Source of the DNA: CAZJLP01 sp964546955
Lineage (GTDB): Bacteria; Verrucomicrobiota; Verrucomicrobiia; Opitutales; Opitutaceae
Reading direction: 5' to 3'
NCBI GenBank assembly: GCA_964546955.1
Contig: CAZJLP010000054.1
Span: 1-32,178 of the forward strand
DNA length: 32,178 bases
Part shown: piece after piece, positions 15,435-23,138 of the stretch
How the letters are laid out: each line of letters opens with the position of its first letter
How positions within the stretch are numbered: the stretch's first letter is position 1
The notes under the pieces: model-generated
What the model saw: only the letters and a program-made list of their open reading frames with translations
Databases searched by the model: none
Told to the model about the DNA's origin: nothing
Position numbers and translations under genes: made by a program

Positions 15435-16475
15435 CTACTCCGCGCTCAGGCGGCAGCTGTGGACGCTGAAGCCGGCGCCGAATGTGACGAGCCACCAGTC
15501 GCCGGTGTCGTCGGGTCTTCCGCTGCGCAGTTTTTCTTCGAGCGCGAAAAGACAGGAGGGGCTGCTCATGTTGCCGCAGCGACGGAGTACGTCGCGGGCC
15601 GCCTGGAAGGAGTATTCGGGAAGCGCCCGTTCGAGCGCATCCAAGACGTCCCGTCCGCCCCCGTGCGAAACGATCGCGCGGATGGGTCCTGCGTTTTCGC
15701 GCTCCGTTTTAAGCAGTCGCGTTACCGCTTCGGCAGCCAAGGTGGGAACGGACGCATCGAGCAAATTTCTCAGCTTTCCGTCGCGCTGTTCGAAGCGGAT
15801 CATGTCCCGCTTTTCCGGCACATGCAGCGTTCGAAAGCCGTGGCACCTCAGAGAATGCGGCGCCGGAGTACGCCGCCAAACGGCGGCGGCCGCGCCGTCG
15901 CCAAAGAGACAGGCGCTCACGATGACGCCCAAATCGTCGTCCAAATAAAACGCCGCGGAACAGATTTCCACCGACACCGTCACGACGGTCGCACGGGGAT
16001 TCGCCGCCAGAAACGCGTCGGCCGCCCGCAGACCAGGCACGGCCGCGCCGCAGCCCAAGCCGACCAGGTCTTGCAGAAAAATCTCCGCGCGCAGACCCAT
16101 TCGTTCCGCTACATAGCTGGTGACACCGGGGCAAAGATATCCCGTGCACGTGGTGATGATCAAGGCATCGACTTCCGCGGGGGTACATCCGGCTTTGGCG
16201 AGCGCGTCCTCAATGGCCCTGGCGGCCAGTTTGGGAGCCTCGCTGCGAAAGATCTCGTTCAATTCGTCGGGGCTGCGATCGAAGATGTTCTCGACATTGG
16301 GCGCCGCGAAATGGCGGGTTTCCACTCCGCTACCCATGCGCAAAATCGCCTGGAGCGTAAGGGCGGAACGTCGGCTCAGCCGTTCCCGGACCGTGGAGCT
16401 TTCGACAAACCCCCAGCATTGCGGCTGAGTGTAACGAGCCGGGGGAAGCGCGGTGCTGAGGGCGTGAAGGTACAT
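15435..16475 (-). CDS. Type III polyketide synthase (chalcone/stilbene synthase-like)
   Basis: Homodimeric condensing enzyme that extends an acyl-CoA starter with malonyl-CoA units and cyclises the chain to a pyrone, resorcinol or similar product; cytosolic. At 346 residues it is of normal family length. The catalytic triad is visible: Cys142 (VGLGCGAAVPGL), His271 (AIVSHGGGRDVLDALE) and Asn302 (CGNMSSPS). The C-terminal VTFGAGFSVHSCRL matches the family's GFGPG-type loop. It is the last gene of a three-gene operon, six bases after a flavoprotein gene that overlaps a methyltransferase. That content matches the Streptomyces srsA-srsB-srsC logic (type III PKS, methyltransferase, flavoprotein) for phenolic lipids and alkylquinones. 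Product and starter are inferred, not shown. A 3-oxoacyl-ACP synthase is unlikely given the motifs. Confidence 0.93.
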   Translation of the reverse strand: MYLHALSTALPPARYTQPQCWGFVESSTVRERLSRRSALTLQAILRMGSGVETRHFAAPNVENIFDRSPDELNEIFRSEAPKLAARAIEDALAKAGCTPAEVDALIITTCTGYLCPGVTSYVAERMGLRAEIFLQDLVGLGCGAAVPGLRAADAFLAANPRATVVTVSVEICSAAFYLDDDLGVIVSACLFGDGAAAAVWRRTPAPHSLRCHGFRTLHVPEKRDMIRFEQRDGKLRNLLDASVPTLAAEAVTRLLKTERENAGPIRAIVSHGGGRDVLDALERALPEYSFQAARDVLRRCGNMSSPSCLFALEEKLRSGRPDDTGDWWLVTFGAGFSVHSCRLSAE

Positions 16476-16481
16476 CGGGAT

Positions 16482-17516
16482 TTAATGAACGAGTCGATAA
16501 AGCGAGGCCATCGGTAGCCATCCGCGACGCTGACTACCAGCCAGCAATCGCTGCCGCTGGGGAAGAAGAAGAAACGGATGAAGCGATCGCGCCATGACTA
16601 ACCGACGGCGGAAACGCTTGCGCAAGGCGCCACGGACCTCGGCGACCGTCTCGGCCCAACCGAGTTTGCCCCGGGACCACGCGGTGAGGGTACCGAGCGC
16701 ACACGCGGCGCTTTGAAACGCCATAGCCATGCCATTGCCGGTGAACGGGGGCGTTTGCGTGAAGGCGTCTCCCAACGTTAGACCGTCGATTCCCGGTCTG
16801 CCTTTCGAAAAATCCAGGCCGGCTACCGCGCGGACGGACTCCGGCACGGTCTCAGCCTCCACCAAGCGCTCGGCCAGCGAGCCGAGCCCCCAGCCGCGCA
16901 GGTACGCGATCAGCAACGCATCGGCAGCGCCGCCCGCTTTCGCGGCGAGCGGCTGCCGGCGAAACAAACCACAGACGTTGACGGTGCGGTCGTCGAGCCG
17001 ACAAAGGCCGACGTACCCTTTGTCGCCGAGGTGCAATTCGAGATCGCTGGCCAGAACCAGGCCCCGTACGTGCAGTTTGAGCCCCAACCAGGGCGAAGTC
17101 GAACGGAGCGGTTTGCCCAAGGCGATGACCCGGCCCGGGGCGGGCTGGAAGTCCTGCACGGGAACTCCTGTCAGAAGTTTTCCCCCTTCGGCGACGAAGG
17201 CTTCCGCCATCCGTGTATCCAAGACATAGCGACTGATTGCGCGCGCGGGCTCGGGGAGCCGGTGCTGACGCAGACGGGCGTTGCCTTGATGCCAGGTGAC
17301 CTCGTGACAAGGCCGTGCATCGAAGAGAATCGAGGCGAGTCCGAGGCTCTGGATTGTGTCGTCGTCCAGGCCGGTGATGAATTCGCCGCACACCTTGTGG
17401 CGCGGATAGCTCGACCCCTCGTGCACGGTCACGTCGATGCCTTCGCGTCGCAAAGCGATCCCGAGGGACAAGCCGGCCAGTCCTCCGCCAATGATTTCGA
17501 TCGGCTGAGGGGTCAT
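16482..17516 (-). CDS. FAD-dependent oxidoreductase (geranylgeranyl reductase-like)
   Basis: A 344-residue flavoprotein of the group that includes geranylgeranyl reductases and aromatic hydroxylases. The N-terminal dinucleotide fold has GGGLAGL (10-16) and an acidic strand end near residue 33 (VTVHEGSSYPRHKVCGEF). The P-x-x-K-x-C-G element with Cys43 is typical of the reductase branch. The second FAD contact, GD with PPFTGNGMAMAFQSA, is at 249-270. It overlaps the methyltransferase by four bases (ATGA) and ends six bases before the type III PKS, so the three are one operon. The likely job is hydroxylation or redox tailoring of the PKS product. Whether it acts as a monooxygenase or reductase cannot be told from sequence alone. 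Confidence 0.87.
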   Translation of the reverse strand: MTPQPIEIIGGGLAGLSLGIALRREGIDVTVHEGSSYPRHKVCGEFITGLDDDTIQSLGLASILFDARPCHEVTWHQGNARLRQHRLPEPARAISRYVLDTRMAEAFVAEGGKLLTGVPVQDFQPAPGRVIALGKPLRSTSPWLGLKLHVRGLVLASDLELHLGDKGYVGLCRLDDRTVNVCGLFRRQPLAAKAGGAADALLIAYLRGWGLGSLAERLVEAETVPESVRAVAGLDFSKGRPGIDGLTLGDAFTQTPPFTGNGMAMAFQSAACALGTLTAWSRGKLGWAETVAEVRGALRKRFRRRLVMARSLHPFLLLPQRQRLLAGSQRRGWLPMASLYRLVH

Positions 17517-18154
17517 GATTTGCGCACGGCTTCCAACCGATACGCGCCGCGAAGTGTGGAGGTTTCTTTCCAGTTCCAGACCGCGGGGTCGAGTTTCAAC
17601 AAAGCGGGGAGTTCACTCTTGTTAAACCCCGCCGCGATGCTCACATGCCCATCATGCCGAGTGATGGGATGCAGTCGCAGCGCGCGGCAAAGCAGAGCAA
17701 AGAGTCCTTGGCTAAGCCGGCTGCGGTTGGGCTCGCTCGCGAGGAAAACCCGCGCATGCCGGCCAACGCTGGTGCCAATTTCGCCGATCTGTCCCGCTGA
17801 GAAATGATGGAGAAACAGATTGGCCACGACCACCGGGTACTCCGGCCATGAACGAAACTCAAATAGATCGGTCTGATGCCACCTCCGATCCGGTTTTAAC
17901 CGGGCGGGCCGGGGCCAGCAATCGAGCCCATCCACCCTCAGCGATGACGGGACGTGTTCGGCAAGTTCGCCGTTTCCGGCCCCGATCTCCAGCACCCGTT
18001 CCTCCGCCCGAACCAACCTGGGTAAGCGCCGCCCGAACCACTCATAGTTCCCCATCACGCGATTGATCGCCGTCAAGTCGCGCCGACTCGCCTCTGCCGC
18101 CGCATCACCAGGCGGCAATTCATCGAGGATTTCGGGGGTGACGATCCGGAGCAT
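17513..18154 (-). CDS. Class I SAM-dependent methyltransferase
   Basis: A 213-residue methyltransferase beginning MLRIVTPEILDELPP, with the SAM-binding motif I LEIGAGNGELAEHV (about 55-68), an acidic motif II region (VDGLDCWPRP) and the motif IV-like VVVANLFLHHF. ATG at 18154 is chosen over one 36 bases upstream. The protein then starts with what I remember as the common N-terminus of this family, and the candidate promoter at 18203-18230 would leave a workable leader. It is the first gene of the PKS operon and overlaps the flavoprotein gene by ATGA. C- or O-methylation of the polyketide ring is the most likely role. There are no membrane segments, unlike the isoprenylcysteine-type methyltransferases next to some Bacillus type III PKS genes. 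Confidence 0.85.
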   Translation of the reverse strand: MLRIVTPEILDELPPGDAAAEASRRDLTAINRVMGNYEWFGRRLPRLVRAEERVLEIGAGNGELAEHVPSSLRVDGLDCWPRPARLKPDRRWHQTDLFEFRSWPEYPVVVANLFLHHFSAGQIGEIGTSVGRHARVFLASEPNRSRLSQGLFALLCRALRLHPITRHDGHVSIAAGFNKSELPALLKLDPAVWNWKETSTLRGAYRLEAVRKS

Positions 18155-18202
18155 TTCGATACGATGGTACGGTTGTCTCGGGACATGCAACGGTTGCGCT
18201 CT

Positions 18203-18230
18203 ATTTTATGGAAGCAGAGGCCGCGTGCAA
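18203..18230 (-). promoter_or_regulatory. Possible promoter of the type III PKS operon
   Basis: On the minus strand TTGCAC (18230-18225), 16 bases, then TAAAAT (18208-18203). The -10 box is good and the -35 box is weak. Transcription would start near 18196, about 42 bases before the chosen methyltransferase start. Confidence 0.35.
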
Positions 18231-18281
18231 AACGAAGTGACAACAGGCCGATGTTTTTCAATCGTGGGGGGAAGCAGTCAC

Positions 18282-18357
18282 GTCCCCGTAGCTCAACTGG
18301 ATAGAGCAGCGGTTTCCTAAACCGCGCATCCCGGTTCAAGTCCGGGCGGGGGCACCA
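18282..18357 (+). tRNA. tRNA-Arg (anticodon CCU)
   Basis: A 76-base tRNA with encoded CCA. The acceptor stem GTCCCCG/CGGGGGC has one T-G pair. The D arm contains AGCTCAACTGGATAGAGC, the anticodon stem is GCGGT/ACCGC with loop TTCCTAA (anticodon CCT), and the T arm is CCCGG-TTCAAGT-CCGGG. It decodes AGG. It lies ~90 bases from the divergent methyltransferase. Confidence 0.97.
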
Positions 18358-18499
18358 TCAGGTCTTCCCTCGTTTCGGCAACGCGGAGACACCACGGAAA
18401 AGCAGGCGTCAAAGGGGGTTCCGGCCACGGCCCCGCCGGGACAGCGAACGACGTTGCACCAGCTTGACTGGCGAGACTCCCAATCTATGGTCGCGGCGC

Positions 18500-18760
18500 A
18501 TGTCTTCGCTCGCGCGCAAACCTTCCAAGACCGTGTATATCGCTGGGGCGATTGTGTTTGGCGTATTCGCCGTCTTCATGCTTCTTCCGGTTGCCCAGGG
18601 ACGCGCAACACCTCTCGGTGGGATTGGCCTGGCCGCCATGTTCGCGGCGTTTGCGGCCTACATGGGGTCGTTGTATGTGCAGGCAACGAAAAACACTTAC
18701 TCTCTTCTTCAGCCTGCTGCGTTGATGGCGTTCGCGTTGGTGCTGAGTTTCGTTTCATAG
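18500..18760 (+). CDS. Small membrane protein, 86 residues
   Basis: A short hydrophobic protein with a basic start (MSSLARKPSKTVY) and about three helices: roughly residues 14-33 (IAGAIVFGVFAVFMLLPVA), 41-58 (GGIGLAAMFAAFAAYMGSLY) and 68-85 (LLQPAALMAFALVLSF). No family is recognised. The frame extends upstream to 18464, but the basic segment just before the first helix suits ATG 18500. It is on the plus strand after tRNA-Arg, with no obvious operon partner. The hydrophobic pattern supports a real gene; the function is unknown. Confidence 0.6.
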   Translation: MSSLARKPSKTVYIAGAIVFGVFAVFMLLPVAQGRATPLGGIGLAAMFAAFAAYMGSLYVQATKNTYSLLQPAALMAFALVLSFVS

Positions 18761-18924
18761 GTCGTCCCCAGATAAATCGCCTGGTTCATAGGCTGGATAA
18801 ATTTCTGTCAAAGCCTCTACGGCCGGGACCCTTTTCCGGTTGGCGTAGTCTGTGCTGATGTCCAGCCATGATCTACCTGCGGTTCAGCGTATCACGACAT
18901 CACGACCCGGCTCGGTCGGAAAAA

Positions 18925-19218
18925 ATGAGCAACGAGGGCGAACTCGGCGTGGCCGAATTCATGTTCGCTCATGAGCACGCCGCCGAAGCGTCGCGGCACG
19001 CGGCCGAACAATTGCGCGAGCTTGGCCTGCAGGCGCTTGCTATTGTCGACGCCTGCGAAGGTTTCGACGTCGAGCAGTTTGCCCGTTATGAGAACGCACA
19101 GGATTTATTTTATGAGGCCCATGAACGCGGGTTCGCCCGTGTGCTGCGATTTTCCCACGGGGTGTCGGAGTTGAAGCTAGCGCACACGACGAATCCGTGT
19201 CGGCTGATGGCATCGTGA
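18925..19218 (+). CDS. Hypothetical protein, ~97 residues
   Basis: An unrecognised small soluble protein. From ATG 18925 it is rich in Ala, Glu and His (MSNEGELGVAEFMFAHEHAAEASRH, then RELGLQALAIVDACEGFDVEQFARYENAQDLFYEAHERGFARVL), with a composition that looks like a folded alpha/beta protein and not random sequence. The frame is open upstream to 18868, but those codons give a less convincing start. No neighbours suggest a role. It could be a chance frame; confidence is modest. Confidence 0.42.
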   Translation: MSNEGELGVAEFMFAHEHAAEASRHAAEQLRELGLQALAIVDACEGFDVEQFARYENAQDLFYEAHERGFARVLRFSHGVSELKLAHTTNPCRLMAS

Positions 19219-19591
19219 GTTGGCCGGGTTTGTTTCCGGAACCTTCACGCGGCATGGGTTCGGATTTGGCCAGAAGCGGGAACCAAGAACCGTCCCCTCG
19301 AGACCCTTCATTCCGCTTAGGCGTCGATGGCGGAGAGTCTCGTTTCGCTGAAGGCTCCTCATTACCTTCGTGGCCTTCTGTGGGGGTGGGATTGGATCGA
19401 GACCACCCACGCGGCGAGTCCAGACCTCGCTACCTCTCTGCAGATATTAGCGGACATGAGCGTTGACGGATTGAATCCGGATGCTAACTGCCGGCCTTGC
19501 TAACCGGCGGGCATGGTGGCAATTCCTGGGGAAGCGCTTTCTGTTTCGAACAGATCGACAAGCAGGCGACTTGATTGCGACACGCTCCGTC
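19219..19591. other. Gene-free gap before pckG
   Basis: About 370 bases without a supported gene. It holds repeat copy E (19315-19436) and a small GCCGG/CCGGC hairpin just before the pckG region. Codons upstream of 19592 in the pckG frame do not resemble PEPCK. A TTGACG at 19463-19468 lacks a good -10 partner, so I do not call a promoter. Confidence 0.5.
19315..19436. repeat. Long dispersed repeat, copy E
   Basis: About 122 bases aligning in direct orientation with 15279-15405. Both start GCTTAGGCGTCG, share TTACCTTCGTGGCCT, and end in a CCTCGC-TACC half-unit. The two copies enclose the type III PKS operon, tRNA-Arg and two small genes (about 3.9 kb). Confidence 0.7.
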
Positions 19592-21421
19592 ATGGCTAAT
19601 TCCGCTCCTCATCCCCGGCCCCTCAGCAAGAATGCTCACCTTCTCCGCTGGGTGGAGAAGATGGCTGCGTTGACCAAACCGTCCGCGATCCACTGGGTTG
19701 ATGGTTCGCGGGAAGAATACGACGCGTTGTGCGGTCAACTGGTGGCAGCCGGCACGTTCACGAAGCTGAATCAATCGTTGTGGCCGGGTTGTTTTTATTC
19801 CCGCTCGGACCCGAGCGACGTGGCCCGGGTCGAGGAGCGGACGTATATCTGCTCGCTCTCCAAGGACGCCGCCGGACCCACCAACAACTGGGTCAATCCT
19901 TTCGAAATGCGCCGCAAGCTGCGCGAGTTGTTCGATGGCTGCATGCAGGGGCGCACAATGTATGTGCTCCCCTTCAGCATGGGGCCCGTCGACTCACCGA
20001 TGGCACAAATCGGCGTGGAACTGACCGACTCCCCCTACGTGGTTGTAAGCATGCGTATCATGGCGAGGATCGGCCAGCCTGTGTTTGACCTGATCGACAA
20101 GGACAGCAAACGCGTGGTGCCCTGTTTGCATTCGGTCGGAGCCCCCTTGACGCCGGGACAGAAAGACGTGCCGTGGCCGTGCAATCCAGAAAAGTACATC
20201 GTCCACTTCCCCGAAACGCGGGAGATTTGGTCTTACGGTTCGGGTTATGGAGGCAATGCCCTGCTTGGCAAAAAATGTTTTGCGCTGCGCATCGCGTCGA
20301 ACATGGCACGGGACGAAGGGTGGATGGCCGAGCACATGCTGATTCTCGGCGTGGAGGACCCTCAGGGGGAAAAGACCTACGTCGCAGCCGCATTTCCGAG
20401 CGCGTGCGGCAAAACCAATTTTGCCATGATGATCCCGCCGGCACCCTTTGCGGACAAAGGGTGGAAGGTTACAACGGTGGGTGACGATATCGCGTGGATT
20501 CGGCCGGATGCCAATGGACGACTCCGCGCCATCAATCCGGAAGCCGGGTTCTTCGGCGTCGCACCCGGCACCTCGGCCAAAACAAACCCCAACGCGATGG
20601 CCGCGCTGGCCCAAAACACGATTTTCACCAATGTCGCATTGACTTCGGACGGGGGTGTCTGGTGGGAGGGCATGACGGAGACGCCTCCGAAGGAGTGTTT
20701 CGACTGGCAGGGGAAAAAATGGACGCCGGAACTCGCGAAGGAAACGGGCGCCAAGGCAGCGCACCCCAATTCGCGTTTCACGGCTCCGGCCGCCCAGTGT
20801 CCGACCATCGACGCCGCGTGGGAGGACCCACAAGGCGTGCCGCTGAGTGCGATTATTTTCGGCGGCCGCCGGGCCACGACGATGCCGCTCGTCTATCAAA
20901 CGTTCAATTGGAGCAGCGGGGTCTACGCCGGCGCGACCATGGGGTCGGAGATGACGGCGGCAGCTGCGGGAGCGGTGGGCAGCGTGCGCAGGGATCCGAT
21001 GGCGATGCTTCCTTTCTGCGGCTACCATATGGGTGACTATTTCCGGCATTGGATGAAAATGCAGAAAAACCTGAGCGAGACTCCGCGGATATTTAACGTG
21101 AACTGGTTTCGCAAAGACGATGGCGGAAAATTCATCTGGCCTGGTTTCGGCGAAAATATGCGGGTCCTGAAATGGATCGTCGATCGCGCGCGCGGCCGGG
21201 CTTTATCGCGGGAATCTCCGATCGGCTGGGTGCCGCGTTACGAGGACATCGATTGGAGCGGCTTGGATTTTCCCCGCGAAAAATGGGAGAAGATCATGGA
21301 CGTCGACCGCGCGGCTTGGAGGCGCGAAGTGATCGCGCACGAGGAGCTCTTTATTCTTCTGCACGACCATCTGCCGAAGGAAATGGTGTACGAGCGCGAA
21401 TTGCTGATTTGCCGCTTGTAG
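19592..21421 (+). CDS. pckG: Phosphoenolpyruvate carboxykinase (GTP)
   Basis: Interconverts oxaloacetate plus GTP with PEP, CO2 and GDP, the entry step of gluconeogenesis, in the cytosol. At 609 residues it matches the GTP-class length. The P-loop FPSACGKTNF (268-277) includes the reactive Cys272 characteristic of GTP-type enzymes. Other family blocks are VGDDIAWIRPD (297-306), SGYGGNALLGKKCFALRIAS (217-236) and the substrate-binding RFTAPAAQCP. The ATP-type enzyme has a different P-loop and length, so that is excluded. The start at 19592 gives MANSAPHPRPLSKN; 37 upstream codons are open but not family-like. The gene stands alone. Its metabolic link to the window is that lactate from rhamnose becomes pyruvate and can feed or replace this step. 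Confidence 0.96.
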   Translation: MANSAPHPRPLSKNAHLLRWVEKMAALTKPSAIHWVDGSREEYDALCGQLVAAGTFTKLNQSLWPGCFYSRSDPSDVARVEERTYICSLSKDAAGPTNNWVNPFEMRRKLRELFDGCMQGRTMYVLPFSMGPVDSPMAQIGVELTDSPYVVVSMRIMARIGQPVFDLIDKDSKRVVPCLHSVGAPLTPGQKDVPWPCNPEKYIVHFPETREIWSYGSGYGGNALLGKKCFALRIASNMARDEGWMAEHMLILGVEDPQGEKTYVAAAFPSACGKTNFAMMIPPAPFADKGWKVTTVGDDIAWIRPDANGRLRAINPEAGFFGVAPGTSAKTNPNAMAALAQNTIFTNVALTSDGGVWWEGMTETPPKECFDWQGKKWTPELAKETGAKAAHPNSRFTAPAAQCPTIDAAWEDPQGVPLSAIIFGGRRATTMPLVYQTFNWSSGVYAGATMGSEMTAAAAGAVGSVRRDPMAMLPFCGYHMGDYFRHWMKMQKNLSETPRIFNVNWFRKDDGGKFIWPGFGENMRVLKWIVDRARGRALSRESPIGWVPRYEDIDWSGLDFPREKWEKIMDVDRAAWRREVIAHEELFILLHDHLPKEMVYERELLICRL

Positions 21422-21477
21422 GCAGTTCGATCGAGGGAACGCTGATTTTCGCGATCGGGCTAATTGAAGGATGGCAA

Positions 21478-21616
21478 GGTAGGGCGAGGCCTCTGGCCGA
21501 GCCGTCGGCGTGGTTGTACGAATTTCGGATCGCGGGTGCGGCGCAGTTGGAGTCTCGCACGAAGCGGATTTTATCAGCGAGGCTACCACGGCTCACCGAG
21601 GACGGTTCGCCCTACC
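21478..21616. repeat. REP-like inverted pair, copy B
   Basis: The ends at 21478 and 21616 begin with the inverted unit GGTAGGGCGA and contain GAGCCGT-GG. The left arm is a palindrome with paired GA mismatches (GGCGAGGCC...GGCCGAGCC). It fills the gap between the convergent pckG and SGNH esterase genes and may serve as a shared transcript end. Confidence 0.72.
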
Positions 21617-21630
21617 TCGAGCAGCCGACG

Positions 21631-22890
21631 TTATTGCTGCGCGCGGAGCGTCAGTTTCTCCGGCGGGGCGGCCAGGACTTCGTCGATCTTCTTCTGGAGC
21701 GCGGCGGCTTGTGTCTGTGCTTCCGGTAGCGGCAGGCCGGGGCGGTCGCCGGGACGCTTGTGGCCCACGTGGTTCACCCACGCATCGCGGAGCAGCTTAT
21801 TCTTCGCGATGACCAAACGATAGAGTTCGACGCTGCGCCGATAAGGGGCGCCGTCCGGCAGATTGAGAATGTTGACGCCCCAGCTGAGTTCGTCCGAAGA
21901 GAATTGGCCGATCTTTCGCGCACCTTCGAAAACACCGTAATGCTTCGCCGGCAGTTCCGTTACTTTTAGCCAAGCCATATCGCGAGGGATCACCGGTTCG
22001 CCGGCCGTTTCGCTCACCGAGTCGACGTTCGGCAAGGGTAGGGATTGCGGCAGGGTAAATTCGATGTCTCCTCTGGCTTCCGCTTTGACGAGCGCGCAAT
22101 GATCGACGCGGCGCAACAGATCCCACGCTTCCAGAATGGGTCGGGCGATCGCGGCATTTCCGACCTCGTTGGGATGCACGCCGTCGGTTGACAGGGCGAA
22201 GGAGGGCCCTTCCTTGCGTTTCTGGTCCGCGAGGAAATCGGACATCGGGCCGTGGACGTCGATCACGGTCACGTCGCGAATCCGCAGCGAGCGCAGCCAG
22301 TTGGCATACTGGCCCAATACTTCATTGTAGCCGGCGTAGGGCTTCCGGAAAACATACGCACTCGCTTCCGCCGGCTGCGTGTTCGCTTGAATAGGCGTCG
22401 GGTCGAAGACCGGCGGCGTCAGCAGAATGAGTTTCGCTTTGGAGGCAGCGACGCGTTCCTGGAGCTTCAGAATGCCCGCGCGGTACTTCTCGAGGCGCTC
22501 CTGAGAGGGGGGATGGTAAATGCCGTCGTTCATTCCATAGCAGGCGAAAACCAAGTCCGGCTTCACTGCTTCGAGGGCCCGGTCCAAACGTTCGTGCAGA
22601 TGGGGACGTGGGAAGCGCCCGCTTGCATGGTCCGGCTCGGAGAGCCCGGAAACCGTTTCGCTCGGCAATCCCAGGTTGACGACATCGAACCGTTTGTCGG
22701 GAAAACGGACCAGGAGAGCCGTCTCGATCAAATCGACGTAGCCGCCGGCGTGCGTGATACTGTCTCCCAGGAAAAGTACGCGCCGGACATCCGTCAGGTC
22801 CGAAGGAAGCGCGATGGCGGCCGCAGCTGGCACTGTCCTCACCAAGCCTAAGACGATAACAGCGAAAAGAGAGCGGAACGAGAAACGCAC
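21631..22890 (-). CDS. Exported SGNH/GDSL-family hydrolase
   Basis: A secreted esterase, 419 residues, with a signal peptide (about 1-25, ending AAAA). The SGNH blocks are all visible: block I FLGDSITHAGG with nucleophile Ser44, the block II glycine in NLGLPSETV (about 72-80), block III GMND with Asn121, and block V DGVHPN with Asp236 and His239. About 160 residues follow the catalytic domain without a recognised motif. Family members include carbohydrate acetylesterases and rhamnogalacturonan acetylesterases. The neighbouring fucosidase and rhamnose catabolism operon make sugar deacetylation the likely job, but lipase or peptidoglycan esterase roles are not excluded. It converges on pckG and is followed by a repeat gap. 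Confidence 0.85.
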   Translation of the reverse strand: MRFSFRSLFAVIVLGLVRTVPAAAAIALPSDLTDVRRVLFLGDSITHAGGYVDLIETALLVRFPDKRFDVVNLGLPSETVSGLSEPDHASGRFPRPHLHERLDRALEAVKPDLVFACYGMNDGIYHPPSQERLEKYRAGILKLQERVAASKAKLILLTPPVFDPTPIQANTQPAEASAYVFRKPYAGYNEVLGQYANWLRSLRIRDVTVIDVHGPMSDFLADQKRKEGPSFALSTDGVHPNEVGNAAIARPILEAWDLLRRVDHCALVKAEARGDIEFTLPQSLPLPNVDSVSETAGEPVIPRDMAWLKVTELPAKHYGVFEGARKIGQFSSDELSWGVNILNLPDGAPYRRSVELYRLVIAKNKLLRDAWVNHVGHKRPGDRPGLPLPEAQTQAAALQKKIDEVLAAPPEKLTLRAQQ

Positions 22891-23091
22891 GAGGAAAGCT
22901 TAGGCGGATTTCACAGACCGACAAGGTGTGAGTGAACATGCATTCAACCCTGCGGATGAGTTGAGAGTTGAGAGGCGGAAGACCGGACCCCCGACGAAGT
23001 TGAATTCACAGGCAAGATGGGGACCCTTTTCCCCTGACGGAGGTGAAGCGCGCATTGGATGCGGTCTCGCGAGCAGACACAGAATTCAAAC

Positions 23092-23112
23092 AACGCGCCC
23101 GGAGGGGGCGTT
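23092..23112 (-). terminator. Probable terminator after the fucosidase gene
   Basis: On the minus strand a nine-base stem with minor mismatches (23112-23104 with 23100-23092), a three-base loop, then GTTTG. It lies 27 bases after the fucosidase stop. The T run is short, so confidence is moderate. The rest of the 248-base gap up to 22891 shows no gene I can support. Confidence 0.45.
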
Positions 23113-23138
23113 CCATCTCGATCCGGCTATTTACCGAA

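Noticed and set aside
15279..19436. PKS region as a composite transposon
   Set aside because: The flanking repeats encode no transposase, there are no target-site duplications I could identify, and they look like members of a dispersed non-coding family.
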